Shown: positions 1 through 8,423, counted from the stretch's first letter. The stretch is DNA of 64,000 bases from Streptomyces sp. BA2 (GCF_009769735.1 NZ_WSRO01000002.1:7799001-7863000); one strand, 5' to 3'. Program-made: numbers and translations. Notes: generated by a model from the letters alone, not told the origin.

Positions 1-412
1 GGGCGTGGGGGAGCGTGCGGCCGAGGACCTTGAATCCGGGGGGTACGAGAAGGTCGCCCTCGCCCTGATGCGGGCGATCGCGCGGGACGAGCGGACGACG
101 CTGATCCTCAACGTCCGCAATCGCACGACCCTTTCGGCGCTGGACGCCGAAGCGGTGATCGAGGTCCCGTGCTCCGTCGACGCCAACGGCGCGCATCCCA
201 TGGCCGTGGATCCGCTGCCCGGTCACGCGACGGGGCTTGTGTGCGCGGTGAAGGCGGTGGAGCGAGAGATCCTCTCCGCGGCGGAGAGCGGCTCACGCAC
301 CACGGCGGTGAAGGCGTTCGCGCTGCATCCGCTGGTGGATTCCGTGACGGTGGCGCGGCGATTGGTGGAGGGATACCGGGCGGCGCATGCGGGGTTGGGG
401 TACTTGCGCTGA
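1..412 (+). CDS. 6-phospho-beta-glucosidase (GH4), C-terminal part
   Basis: Cut by the left edge, with the reading frame open from base 2. About 136 residues remain. They match the C-terminal third of the NAD- and Mn-dependent family 4 glycosidases, which hydrolyse 6-phosphorylated beta-glucosides in the cytoplasm by a redox mechanism. Recognisable pieces are LILNVRNRTTLSALDAEAV and EVPCSVDANGAHPMAVDPL, followed by a helix-rich tail with VKAFALHPLVDSVTVARRL. The GTG at position 5 is probably internal and not the true start. The family is clear from this tail; the substrate cannot be read from it. No terminator is obvious before the repeat at 421. Confidence 0.8.
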   Translation, partial: GVGERAAEDLESGGYEKVALALMRAIARDERTTLILNVRNRTTLSALDAEAVIEVPCSVDANGAHPMAVDPLPGHATGLVCAVKAVEREILSAAESGSRTTAVKAFALHPLVDSVTVARRLVEGYRAAHAGLGYLR

Positions 413-420
413 GGGTTCCC

Positions 421-471
421 TGCGGGGCTTGGGCGGGAAAGCTTGTTCGTCCAGGGGCGGATGCGGGGTGA
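421..471 (+). repeat. left copy of inverted 41-bp intergenic repeat
   Basis: Positions 431-471 recur in inverted orientation at 1538-1578 with only two differences. The central shared block is GGGCGGGAAAGCTTGTTCG. A degenerate third copy lies at 482-500. The two main copies bracket the ferredoxin and FBP genes. There is no open frame, transposase or target-site duplication that would identify it as a known element. Confidence 0.7.
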
Positions 472-559
472 TCGGGTGGGTGGGCGGAAGGGCTTGTTCG
501 GTCACGTGGGGCTGCCGGGGGCCATATGGGTCTGACAACAAGGCTGAGATGATCACCGG

Positions 560-949
560 ATGAGTCCCGTCATCTCCATAGGATCCGCCGCCGCCCGCCC
601 CTGCACACTGGTCGTGTGCCGGGGCTGCTGCTGCGGCAACTCGCGGAAGCACCCCGGTACCGACCACGCCTGGCAGCTCGAGCGGATGCGGGCCGCCGCC
701 GCGCAATCGGCGGGGCGGTTCGCGGTGCGTACGAGTGAGTGCCTCGGGCCCTGCGGGCAGGCGAACATCATCGTCGTACAGCCCTCCCGAGAAGGACGCA
801 GGCGAGGTGGCCGAGCCGTCTGGATCGGCTTCGCCATGGACGACGACTCGATCGACGAGATACTCGCGTGGGCCGGGGCGGGCGGGCCGGGCATCGCCGC
901 GCCGTCGGCGGCACTCACGCTGCAGGTGGTCGATCCGCGGAAGACCTGA
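560..949 (+). CDS. thioredoxin-like [2Fe-2S] ferredoxin domain protein
   Basis: A 129-residue soluble protein. Cysteines at 15, 20, 23, 24 and 25 (VCRGCCCGN) and at 61 and 65 (ECLGPCGQAN) give the CxxxxC...CxxxC spacing of thioredoxin-fold [2Fe-2S] ferredoxins. It probably carries one Fe-S cluster and moves electrons or senses redox state in the cytoplasm; the partner is unknown. The ATG at 560 is the first start in frame, with only a weak GAGATG upstream. It converges on the FBP gene with a 3-base gap. Both genes sit between inverted copies of a 41-bp repeat, which suggests an accessory pair. Confidence 0.72.
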   Translation: MSPVISIGSAAARPCTLVVCRGCCCGNSRKHPGTDHAWQLERMRAAAAQSAGRFAVRTSECLGPCGQANIIVVQPSREGRRRGGRAVWIGFAMDDDSIDEILAWAGAGGPGIAAPSAALTLQVVDPRKT

Positions 950-952
950 GGG

Positions 953-1468
953 TCAGGCCGCCGCCTTCGAGCCTTGGAGGACCTTGTCGACGAAGCCGTG
1001 CAGGTTCGCCGCGGTGCGCGCGTTCTGCTCCTCCAGGGTGAGGCTTTCCTCGAAGCGGCGGGCCAGCGCGGTGGTCTTCTTGCCGCGTACGTAGAGGGAG
1101 CAGGCGAGGTCCGCGCAGATGTAGATGCCGACCGAGTTGCCCTGCCGGCCCGCGGGGCCGGAGAGGGGTGCCACGAGCAGCGTGATGCCCGAACCGGACT
1201 GCGGGGTCACGCAGACGGAGCAGATGCTGGACTTGAGCAGGCTCTTGCGTGCGCCGGTCGAGGCGCGCAGTGCGATGCCTACGTACTCGCCGTTCCGCTC
1301 CGTCACGATGTAGCCGCGGTCCGGGGCCTTGGGGTCCCGCCAGCCGAGGAAGTCCAGGTCTGACCAGGGGGTGTCCGGGAAGCCCGCAGGGAGAGTGAGT
1401 CTGCGGGCTTCGCCCTTGGAGCAGTTGACGAAGGACGCGCGGATCTCTTTCTCGCCGATAGGTTCCAT
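953..1468 (-). CDS. FBP-type treble-clef zinc-finger protein (EF-G-binding C-terminal domain)
   Basis: The start was placed at ATG 1468, giving 171 residues from MEPIGEKEIRASFVNCSKGE; the frame stays open to 1525 but that extension looks non-coding. Residues 83/86 (CSVC) and 118/123 (CADLAC) form two knuckles of a treble-clef zinc finger, as in the C-terminal domain of the FusB/FBP family that binds elongation factor G. In staphylococci full FusB proteins rescue EF-G from fusidic acid. Here only the FBP domain is evident, so a role in translation is inferred and fusidate resistance is not implied. Stand-alone FBP proteins of this size are common in actinomycetes. Confidence 0.7.
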   Translation of the reverse strand: MEPIGEKEIRASFVNCSKGEARRLTLPAGFPDTPWSDLDFLGWRDPKAPDRGYIVTERNGEYVGIALRASTGARKSLLKSSICSVCVTPQSGSGITLLVAPLSGPAGRQGNSVGIYICADLACSLYVRGKKTTALARRFEESLTLEEQNARTAANLHGFVDKVLQGSKAAA

Positions 1469-1796
1469 GATCCGGAATTTACCAACCGGGCCGCTGCCCC
1501 GTCCTCCCCTTTTTTGCTCCCCCACCCACCTGCCCGTTCACCCCGCATCCGACCCTGAACGAACAAGCTTTCCCGCCCACCCACCCGATTGCCCCGCAGC
1601 GACCATCGATCGGCTGCAGTCGGCGACGCGCGCGAGGGGACGTGCCGGTATGTCTGCCCGGAGCACGGCTCCCGGAGGCTCCGGTGCCGAAGTAGCCCGG
1701 CGGCCACGGGACGATAGCGAGGACGGACATACCGGCGCGGCCCCGCACCACACACGCACCAGCCCCGGCGCCCCGCCCCAGCCCCGCAGGGACCCC
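1469..1796. other. intergenic region with inverted-repeat arms
   Basis: No gene is supported here. It contains the right copy of the 41-bp repeat (1538-1578). Downstream is a pair of 10-base inverted arms, CCGGTATGTC at 1645-1654 and GACATACCGG at 1726-1735, 71 bases apart. The segment between the arms has no convincing coding capacity. Confidence 0.6.
1538..1578 (-). repeat. right copy of inverted 41-bp intergenic repeat
   Basis: Reverse complement of 431-471 with two substitutions in 41 positions. A stretch that directly follows the first few bases of the left copy is separated here by a roughly 10-base insertion (GGGTGGGT-type), so the copies have drifted at one end. Confidence 0.7.
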
Positions 1797-2546
1797 TCAG
1801 CCACCCCCGCCCCCACCCCCCACCGGCACCCGAGCCGACAGAAACCGAGTCCCGCAGCGCAGGCTGAACCCCAGCGACTCGTACAGCCGGATGGCATTCG
1901 TGTTCTGCGCCGACGTATGCAGGAACGGAGTCTCCCCGCGGGCGCGGATCCCGTGCGCCACCGCCAGGATCAGCCGCGTCGCAAGCCCCTCCCCCCGGTA
2001 AGCCGCATCCGTGCAGACCGCGCTGATCTCCGTCCACCCCGGCGGACGCAACCGCTCCCCGGCCATCGCGACCAGCACGCCCCCGCGGCGTATGCCGAGG
2101 TACGTGCCGAGTTCGACGGTGCGCGGCAGGAAGGGACCGGGCCGGGTGCGCTCGACCAGATCCAGCATCTCCGGCACGTCATCCGCCCCGAGCCGCACAG
2201 CCTCCGCGTCGGGCGCGGCGGCCACCCCGTCATCCACCAACTGCACGCCCGCCATGTCGAACGTCACCTCCCACCCCTCCGGCAGAGCCACCCGCACCCC
2301 GGCCAGTGGAACGTCCGCGCCAGGCCCCGCGAGCGCGGCGAGATCCGCCCAGTCGTCAGCATCCGGGGCATCGGGCAGCCCCAGCCACGGCGACACGTCC
2401 AGCGGATACCGCACCACGCGCCCCCGCCGCTCGGCGAACCGCGCATGGGGCCCGTTCAACGCGGCGTAGGCGGGGTTGTCCAAGGGGTGCGCCCCCTGCG
2501 GGGCCACAGCGAGACGCGCCGAGGCCGCAAGGCCAGCCCCCTTCAC
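1797..2546 (-). CDS. GNAT family N-acetyltransferase
   Basis: 249 residues. The C-terminal half is a GNAT fold of the FR47 type. ISAVCTDAAYRGEGLATRL carries the acetyl-CoA-binding R/Q-x-x-G-x-G/A loop, and TPFLHTSAQNTNAIRLYESL matches the conserved beta5-alpha4 region. The N-terminal 100 residues look like a degenerate GNAT domain. It probably transfers an acetyl group from acetyl-CoA to an unknown amine. The ATG overlaps the stop of the upstream oxidoreductase as ATGA, so the two are translationally coupled. The tail ends in a run of seven glycines. Confidence 0.8.
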   Translation of the reverse strand: MKGAGLAASARLAVAPQGAHPLDNPAYAALNGPHARFAERRGRVVRYPLDVSPWLGLPDAPDADDWADLAALAGPGADVPLAGVRVALPEGWEVTFDMAGVQLVDDGVAAAPDAEAVRLGADDVPEMLDLVERTRPGPFLPRTVELGTYLGIRRGGVLVAMAGERLRPPGWTEISAVCTDAAYRGEGLATRLILAVAHGIRARGETPFLHTSAQNTNAIRLYESLGFSLRCGTRFLSARVPVGGGGGGG

Positions 2547-3469
2547 GCCCCCACCTCAATCACAACCTTGCCCCGCGCGTGCCCGCCCTCGACCGCCCGC
2601 AGCGCCTCCCCGGCCCGCTCCAGCGGATACGTCACCGTCACCTCAGGACGCAGTACCCCGTCGACGGCAAGCTGCGCCACCGCGTCCAGGACCTCACTCG
2701 TCCGCGCCCGCGCCACCGCCGCCCCGCCCAGCTCACCGACCGTCTCCTTGGCCGCGGCCGTGATCAGCTTCCCCCGGCGCTCGGGGAGCAAAGACGCCAC
2801 CGCCACGAGATCCTCGCCGCCCACCAGATCGAAGATCGCGTCGACGCGCCCGCCCGGCGCAGCCGCCCGCACCCGGTCCGCCAGATCGGGCCCCGGCGGT
2901 ACGTGCACCACGCCCAGGGACTCGACGAAGCCCTTCTTGCCCGCGCTCGCCGTGCCCACGACATGGATGCCGAGGTGTCGCGCCAACTGCGCCGCGGCCA
3001 CGCCCACACCGCCGCCGACCCCGGTGATCAGCAGCGTCGCCCCGGCGGGCAGATCCAGCTGACGCACCCCGTCGTACGCCGTCGCCACGGCGACCGGCAG
3101 CGCGGCGGCTTCAGCGAAGGTCAGGCCCTCCGGCTTGTGCGCGGCGAGCGAGGCGGGGAGCAGGGTGCGCTCGGCGTAGCCGCCGGTGTCCGGGTTGCCG
3201 AACACCGCGTCGCCGACCGCGAAGCCTTCGACGCCCGCGCCCACCGCTTCGACCACGCCGGCGACCTCGCTGCCCAGCACCTCTGGGAACTGAACCGGCG
3301 GCGCCCCCGGCCTCCGCTTGCCGGCCCGCAGCTTCCAGTCGACGGGGTTGACCCCGGCGGCCCGCACCGCCACCAGGAGCTGCCCCGGGCCGGGCTCCGG
3401 AAGCTCCTGGTCGACGAAGGCCTCCACTTCAGGGCCGCCGAACCGCGTGAATACGTACGCCTTGGACAT
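2543..3469 (-). CDS. NADP-dependent zinc-free quinone oxidoreductase / medium-chain dehydrogenase
   Basis: 308 residues of the medium-chain dehydrogenase superfamily. The N-terminal GroES-like domain runs from MSKAYVFTRFGGPEVEAFVD. The Rossmann segment ATLLITGVGGGVGVAAAQLA holds the GxGxxG-type nucleotide loop of the quinone oxidoreductase branch. Structural zinc cysteines are absent, as expected for that branch. It likely reduces quinones or enones with NADPH in the cytoplasm; the substrate is unknown. It is the first gene of a two-gene unit with the GNAT gene. It starts at ATG 3469 and is transcribed away from the GH3 gene across a 350-base spacer. Confidence 0.85.
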   Translation of the reverse strand: MSKAYVFTRFGGPEVEAFVDQELPEPGPGQLLVAVRAAGVNPVDWKLRAGKRRPGAPPVQFPEVLGSEVAGVVEAVGAGVEGFAVGDAVFGNPDTGGYAERTLLPASLAAHKPEGLTFAEAAALPVAVATAYDGVRQLDLPAGATLLITGVGGGVGVAAAQLARHLGIHVVGTASAGKKGFVESLGVVHVPPGPDLADRVRAAAPGGRVDAIFDLVGGEDLVAVASLLPERRGKLITAAAKETVGELGGAAVARARTSEVLDAVAQLAVDGVLRPEVTVTYPLERAGEALRAVEGGHARGKVVIEVGA

Positions 3470-3819
3470 GTGCTCCCTCGCTTCGAGCCGTGAATCGTGA
3501 ACCGTGAACCGACGTGGGTGTCACCTTGGACGACCGCCATGATCGCCTCGCTATTCCCCGTGCGCCGCAGCGTTCATGAGGTCGCAATGAGCGCCATTCA
3601 CGGCCCACCTGCCACAAAACTGAACAACCCGCAAAGTTTTGCTGGCACGAGCCTTGACCTTAAGCGTTCAACCAATCAAGACTCAGGCCCCGTAACACCG
3701 CACTGGCGCGGATGACGCATTCAGTTCTTGGCGTCGTCGACCAGTTCGGCATGCCCAGAGCTGCGTACAGAGCTGCGTACAGAGCCGCGTTCAGAGCCAC
3801 GTTCGGAGGCCATTTCGCC
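3470..3819. other. divergent promoter spacer with 4x12-bp tandem repeat
   Basis: The spacer between the oxidoreductase (minus) and the GH3 gene (plus) has no supported gene. A TTGACC at 3654-3659 could be a -35 for the plus strand, but no good -10 sits at the right spacing. The last 50 bases are a tandem repeat (3757-3804) that ends right before the GH3 Shine-Dalgarno. No LacI/CebR-type inverted repeat was found, so induction by cello-oligosaccharides is not supported. Confidence 0.5.
3757..3804 (+). repeat. four 12-bp tandem repeats ahead of GH3 start
   Basis: The units are AGAGCTGCGTAC twice, then AGAGCCGCGTTC and AGAGCCACGTTC. They end one base before GGAGG (3805-3809), the likely ribosome-binding site of the GH3 gene. 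Read in the GH3 frame from the ATG at 3751 they would encode a repeated RAA(Y/F) tetrapeptide, so they are either leader DNA or part of an alternative N-terminal extension. Confidence 0.85.
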
Positions 3820-6420
3820 ATGCCTGCCACCACACGCCGTGAACTTATGAAGCAACTGGGCGGCACCGCAGCCGCCTTCGCCTTCATGGCCGCCGCCGGC
3901 CCGATCGCGGCCGCTACGCCCGCCGCGGCGGCAGCCAACCCCACCGCCTCCCCGGCCGCGGCCGCCGCCACGCGCCGCGTCCGGGGGCTCATCGCCCGCC
4001 TCACCCTCGACGAGAAGATCAGCCTCGTCCACGGCGCGACCGACCCGCGAAGACTGGGTCAGGCCGGATATCTGCCGGGCGTCGAACGCCTCGGCATACC
4101 GGAGCTGCGCCTGAGCGACGGCCCCGCGGGCGTGAACGTCACGAAGTCCGCGACCGGCCTCCCGCCGGTCGCCACGCTCGGCTGCTCCTTCAACCTCCAA
4201 CTCGCCCGTGAATACGGCGAGGTGATGGGCCGTGAGGGCCGCACCCTCGACATGGACGTGCTGCTCGCCCCCCAGATAGAGCTCTCCCGCACCCCCTTCT
4301 TCAGCCGCAACAAGGACCAGTCCGGCGAGGATCCCTACCTCAACGGCCTCATCGGCGCCGCCCAGGTCGAGGGCGTGCAGGCGCAGGGCATGCTCGCCCA
4401 GGCCAAGCACTTCATCGCCAACAACCAGCGCCTGCACGAGTTCGACCGCGAGAAGCCGGAGAACTCCTACGACTTCATCGTCGACGACCGCACCCTGCAC
4501 GAGCTGTACCTGCCGGCCTTCGAGGCCGTCGTCCGCGCCGGTGTCGCCTCGGTCATGTCGGCGTACAACCACCTCAACGGCAAGTGGAACTCCGAGCAGC
4601 GCACCACCCTCACCGACATCCTCCGCGGCGAACTCGGCTTCAAGGGCTTCGTCACCTCGGACTGGGGCGCCACCCACTCCACGGCCGCGCTCGAAGCGGG
4701 CCAGGACATGCAGATGTGGGACGGCTCGTTCTACGGGGAGCCCTTGAAGGGGGCCATCAAGGACGGGTCCGTTCCCGAGGCCGCCCTGGACACCGCCGTC
4801 TCCCGCATCCTTGGCCAGTACGACGCCTTCGGCATGCTCGACGGCAGCCGCGTCCCCGCCCGCAGGAACATCGACGTCAGGGCCGGCGCCCGAGTCGCCC
4901 GCGAAGTCGCCACCCAGGGCGCGGTGTTGCTCGCCAACGACGGCGGCCTGCCGCTGTCGCGCGCCGCCCTCCACGACCTCGCACTTATCGGCCCGACCGC
5001 GGGCCAGGTCGCCACATCGGTCTCGGGCGAGCGCGCCTACGGCTTCGAGGAACGCCTGGTCAGCCCGCTCGACGCGCTGCGCCGCAGCACCAAGCGGAAG
5101 ATCGCGTACGAGGTCGGCGTCGACCTCACCGGCACGGCCGTCCCCGCATCAGCGTTCCCCAAGGGCCTGACGCGCACGACTGGCGGCACGAACAAGAAGA
5201 ACACGACGGACAGGACGGTCGATTTCGTAGGAGACAAGGCCCTTCCCGTCGGCACGACCGCCGAGTGGACCGGCACCTTCGTGCCGCCCACCACCGGCGA
5301 GTACGCGCTCAAGATCCAGGGCTGGGGCGCGGCCGTCTCGCTGAGCCTCGACGGCAAGGAGCTGACGACCGCGGCGGGCGCCCGTGACAGCTTCGCGCGC
5401 AAGTGGTCCTCGATCGTCCCGACCACGGACGGCCTCGACAACGGCCAGGCCGACCCCATCCAGCTCACCGGCGGCAAGTCCTACCAAGTCGTCGTCAAGG
5501 CAACCGGCTGGGCCACGGCCATCGCCGAACGCGGCCCGGTCCAGGTGCGGTTCGCCTGGGTGACCCCCGAGCGGCGCACCGCTTCCATCGCCGCCGCGGC
5601 GCAGCTGGCCCGGCGCGTCCACACCCCGGTCGTCTTCGCCTTCAACGGCTCGGGCGGCTCTGTGGGCGGCAGCGGCGACTTCACCACCCTGACGCTCCCC
5701 GCCCACCAGGACGAGCTGATCACGGCCGTCGCCAGGGCCAACCCGCGTACGGTCGTCGTCCTCACCACCGGCTGCCCGTCGACGATGCCCTGGCGCCGCG
5801 AGGTCGGCACGATCCTGCACACCGGTTACGTCGGCCAGGAGGGCGGCTGGTCCACCGCCGACCTCCTCACCGGCCGCGCCAACCCGGGCGGCAAGGCCAC
5901 CGTGACCTGGCCGAAGAAGGACACGGATCACCCGACCCTGGACCCGGCCCACCCCGAGCGCTACTACGGCGTCGACGGAGTGGTCACGTACAGCGAGGGC
6001 ATCTTCACCGGCTACCGCGGCTTCGACAAGGCGGACATCGAGCCCCTCTTCCCCTTCGGACACGGCCTGTCCTACACGGAGTTCGGCTACCGCAACCTGT
6101 CCGTGCGCAGGGCGGGCGAGGGCTACGAGGTGTCGTTCACGGTGACCAACCGGGGGCGGCGCACGGGCGCGGAAGTCCCGCAGGTCTACATGGGCGCACC
6201 GCGCGGCGCCGATGTCGAGATGGCCGTGAAGACCCTGGCCGCCTTCGACCGCGTCGAGCTGCGCCCGGGGGAGTCGCGCCGGGTCAGGGTGCGGGTCGCC
6301 GAGCGGCAGCTGTCGTACTGGGACACGGACCGCGGCCGCTGGGTGCGTCCCGAGGGGCGGCGCGCGGTGTACGTCGGGTCGTCGTCGCGCGACATCCGGC
6401 TGAGGGGGGTGGCGCGCTAG
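3820..6420 (+). CDS. Tat-exported glycoside hydrolase family 3 beta-glucosidase with PA14 insert
   Basis: 866 residues from ATG 3820, which has GGAGG ten bases upstream. The frame is open to 3712, but that extension is only the RAAY repeat. The N-terminus TTRRELMKQLGG followed by an Ala-rich hydrophobic stretch is a twin-arginine signal, so the enzyme folds before export. The GH3 N-domain carries the nucleophile Asp281 in GFVTSDWGATHST. A PA14-like beta domain (near TGEYALKIQGWGAAVSLSLDG) is inserted in the C-domain, and a fibronectin-III-like domain closes the protein. It should release terminal beta-linked glucose or xylose from plant glycans outside the cell. Its stop overlaps the convergent TetR stop by four bases. 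Confidence 0.88.
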   Translation: MPATTRRELMKQLGGTAAAFAFMAAAGPIAAATPAAAAANPTASPAAAAATRRVRGLIARLTLDEKISLVHGATDPRRLGQAGYLPGVERLGIPELRLSDGPAGVNVTKSATGLPPVATLGCSFNLQLAREYGEVMGREGRTLDMDVLLAPQIELSRTPFFSRNKDQSGEDPYLNGLIGAAQVEGVQAQGMLAQAKHFIANNQRLHEFDREKPENSYDFIVDDRTLHELYLPAFEAVVRAGVASVMSAYNHLNGKWNSEQRTTLTDILRGELGFKGFVTSDWGATHSTAALEAGQDMQMWDGSFYGEPLKGAIKDGSVPEAALDTAVSRILGQYDAFGMLDGSRVPARRNIDVRAGARVAREVATQGAVLLANDGGLPLSRAALHDLALIGPTAGQVATSVSGERAYGFEERLVSPLDALRRSTKRKIAYEVGVDLTGTAVPASAFPKGLTRTTGGTNKKNTTDRTVDFVGDKALPVGTTAEWTGTFVPPTTGEYALKIQGWGAAVSLSLDGKELTTAAGARDSFARKWSSIVPTTDGLDNGQADPIQLTGGKSYQVVVKATGWATAIAERGPVQVRFAWVTPERRTASIAAAAQLARRVHTPVVFAFNGSGGSVGGSGDFTTLTLPAHQDELITAVARANPRTVVVLTTGCPSTMPWRREVGTILHTGYVGQEGGWSTADLLTGRANPGGKATVTWPKKDTDHPTLDPAHPERYYGVDGVVTYSEGIFTGYRGFDKADIEPLFPFGHGLSYTEFGYRNLSVRRAGEGYEVSFTVTNRGRRTGAEVPQVYMGAPRGADVEMAVKTLAAFDRVELRPGESRRVRVRVAERQLSYWDTDRGRWVRPEGRRAVYVGSSSRDIRLRGVAR

Positions 6421-7094
6421 GGCGCCTCGGGCGCCTCGGCCGGCTCGCCCAAGCCCTTCCCGTCCAAGGTGAGGGCTTGGGTGAGCCGGTCCAGGTGGGC
6501 TCGGTACAACCCGACGAAGTCCAGGCGCCCTTCGGCGATGGCCCACTGGACCTGGAGCCCGTCGGACACGGCGAGGACCTCGCGGGCGACGCTCTCCGGG
6601 TCGGTACCGGGTTTCAACTGGCCCGCGTCGACCGAGCGTTGCAGCACGGAGGCCAAGGATCGCGCGACACGTTCGTACCGCTCGGCGAAGTAGGCGTGTG
6701 CCGGGTGCGAGGGGTCCCCGGCCTCCGCCGACAGCTTGGTGTGGAGCTGGATGAGCCCGGGCTGGGTGAGGTTGTACGCGGCCAGCGCGAGCACCTCCTG
6801 GAACAGCGCGCGCACGTCGTCACCGCCGGAGTCGGGGCCGAGCCGTCCGAAGGTACGGACCGTGCGCTCCTCGCGGGCTTCGAGCACCGCCATCAGGAGC
6901 CGCCGCTTCGACCCGAAGTGGTGGGTGATCACGGTGGCGGATGTGCCCGCTTCCTCGGCGATCTTCGCCAGGGAGGAGTTCAGATAGCCCGCCTTGGCGA
7001 AGAGCGCGAGAGCGGCGTCGATGATGGCCGCTCGGCGAGTGTCGGCGGCGGCGTACTGCCCGGTCGGGCGGTGGCGGGGGGTGTGCTGCTCCAT
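6417..7094 (-). CDS. TetR/AcrR family transcriptional regulator
   Basis: 225 residues. The N-terminal helix-turn-helix AALALFAKAGYLNSSLAKIAEEAGTSATVITHHFGSK is split here as AALALFAKAGY and TSATVITHHFGSK; the C-terminal ligand domain has no recognisable subtype. TVITHHFGSK replaces the usual YHHFxSK recognition motif, with T/H instead of Y at the first position. It converges on the GH3 gene and is divergent from nothing nearby: the next gene upstream runs the same way. Its target is unknown; autoregulation is typical of the family but no clean palindrome was found before its start. Confidence 0.85.
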   Translation of the reverse strand: MEQHTPRHRPTGQYAAADTRRAAIIDAALALFAKAGYLNSSLAKIAEEAGTSATVITHHFGSKRRLLMAVLEAREERTVRTFGRLGPDSGGDDVRALFQEVLALAAYNLTQPGLIQLHTKLSAEAGDPSHPAHAYFAERYERVARSLASVLQRSVDAGQLKPGTDPESVAREVLAVSDGLQVQWAIAEGRLDFVGLYRAHLDRLTQALTLDGKGLGEPAEAPEAP

Positions 7095-7111
7095 GGGGGC
7101 AGATTACGTTT

Positions 7112-7157
7112 CCCCTGACCTCCACCCCTGACCTCTACCCCCCCGACCTCCAACCCC
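7112..7157 (-). repeat. three imperfect C-rich tandem units
   Basis: About 13-15-base units built on CTGACCTCYACCCC lie in the short gap between the hydrolase stop and the TetR start. They are of low complexity and no function is evident. Confidence 0.55.
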
Positions 7158-8342
7158 CTACCTCAGGGCTCGGTACAGCGCCCCCACCAGATGCACACTC
7201 CGCAGATCCTCTCCCGAGGTCCCGCCGCCCATCTGATTCATCACGTACGCGTACGAGACCTTGTTCTCGGGATCGGCGAACGCGTACGACCCGCCTGCGC
7301 CCCCGTGCCCGAAGGCCCGCGGATTGGGCCCGGCCTGCCCGTACAGGTTCAGCATGTAGCCGAGCCCCCAGTCCCACTTCTCACCCCACGCCGTGCCCGC
7401 CGCGAGCACCAGGTCCGGCTCGTCGGGCTCGCCCTGCCGCGTCCGCAGCCGCTCCAGCGCGGCGGGACTGACCAGCTCCCCGCCGCCCAGCGCCGCGTAC
7501 ACCGTCGCGAGCCCCCGGGCGGACGCGTGCCCGTTGGCCGCGGGGATCTCGGCGGACCGGTAGGCCGCGCTGTTCACGTTGCCGACGGGCAGGTACTGCA
7601 GGGCGAGCGTGACGACGGCCATCGGGTGGTCGTCGATCGACGTCACCGGCGGCGCGGGCGGAGGAGAGGAGCCGAGCGCGCTGCGCGGGCCGTCCGAAGC
7701 CAGTGCCCTGGCCATGCTCGCGCACCGGCCGTGCTCGCTCTCCGGAGTGCCCACGTACACATCCGCACCCAGCGGCTCCGTGACCTCGCTCCGCAGGAAC
7801 GTGCCGAGCGAGACCCCAGTGATCCGCCGGACGACCTCGCCGACCAGATAGCCGTAGCTCAGCGCGTGGTACCCCTGGGCCGAGCCCGGCTTCCACCACG
7901 GCGGCGTCGCGGCGAGCGCCCCGCACACCTTCTCCCAGTCGTAGAGGTCGTCCGAGGTCATGGGCTCGCGCGGCGCGATCACCCCGGAGCGATGGCTCAG
8001 GAGCCAGCGCACCGGGATGTCCGCCTTGCCCTCCTGGGCGAACTCCGGCCAGTAGCGGGCGACCGGCGCGTCCAGATCGAGCTCACCCCGGTCGGCAAGG
8101 AGATGCGCGCACAGCGCGGTCATCCCCTTGGTCGTGGAGTACACGTTCACCAGCGCGTCGCGCTCCCACGCGCGCGTGCCCGTCCTGTCCGCGTCGCCGC
8201 CCCACAGGTCGACGACGAACTCGCCGTCCACGGTGACCGCGACGGCCGCGCCGAGGTCGCCGCGTTCGGTGAAGTTCCGCTCGAACTCCTCGCGTACGCC
8301 CTCGAATCCGGGGGCGCAGCTGCCATGGATGTGTGCGGTCAT
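7158..8342 (-). CDS. serine hydrolase, beta-lactamase/EstB fold
   Basis: 394 residues from ATG 8342, which has GGAGA close upstream; an earlier in-frame start 36 bases up lacks support. The catalytic SxxK is S69-T-T-K72 (YSTTKGM), the second motif is YGY in ALSYGYLVGEV, and the third is FGHGGAGG. These define class C beta-lactamase-like esterases and peptidases such as EstB. There is no signal peptide, so it acts in the cytoplasm on an unknown ester or amide. It is divergent from helR, and the RAE palindrome overlaps the -35 of its likely promoter (TTGCCG, 17 bases, TATAAA). This makes a rifamycin-responsive hydrolase a reasonable hypothesis. The alternative is an ordinary housekeeping esterase. 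Confidence 0.85.
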   Translation of the reverse strand: MTAHIHGSCAPGFEGVREEFERNFTERGDLGAAVAVTVDGEFVVDLWGGDADRTGTRAWERDALVNVYSTTKGMTALCAHLLADRGELDLDAPVARYWPEFAQEGKADIPVRWLLSHRSGVIAPREPMTSDDLYDWEKVCGALAATPPWWKPGSAQGYHALSYGYLVGEVVRRITGVSLGTFLRSEVTEPLGADVYVGTPESEHGRCASMARALASDGPRSALGSSPPPAPPVTSIDDHPMAVVTLALQYLPVGNVNSAAYRSAEIPAANGHASARGLATVYAALGGGELVSPAALERLRTRQGEPDEPDLVLAAGTAWGEKWDWGLGYMLNLYGQAGPNPRAFGHGGAGGSYAFADPENKVSYAYVMNQMGGGTSGEDLRSVHLVGALYRALR

Positions 8343-8394
8343 GAATCTCCAAAAGAGAAGGCAAGGAGGTGTTCCCACTCCTTGCCACTCTTAA

Positions 8395-8423
8395 TTTATA
8401 GCGCAGTGGGGGGCTTGCGGCAA
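8395..8423 (-). promoter_or_regulatory. promoter of serine hydrolase, -35 inside the RAE
   Basis: On the minus strand the -35 TTGCCG (8418-8423) is followed by a 17-base spacer and the -10 TATAAA (8395-8400). Both hexamers are close to the vegetative consensus. The -35 falls within the palindrome at 8410-8429, so a factor bound there would directly affect this promoter. Confidence 0.6.

Noticed and set aside
953..1468. Fusidic acid resistance call for the FBP protein
   Set aside because: Only the zinc-finger domain is present, without the N-terminal helical domain of FusB; actinomycete FBP proteins are not established resistance factors.
1329..3493. Long plus-strand frames over the GNAT/oxidoreductase region
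   Set aside because: Arg/Pro-rich translations with no motifs; the minus strand encodes recognisable GNAT and MDR proteins with an ATGA overlap.
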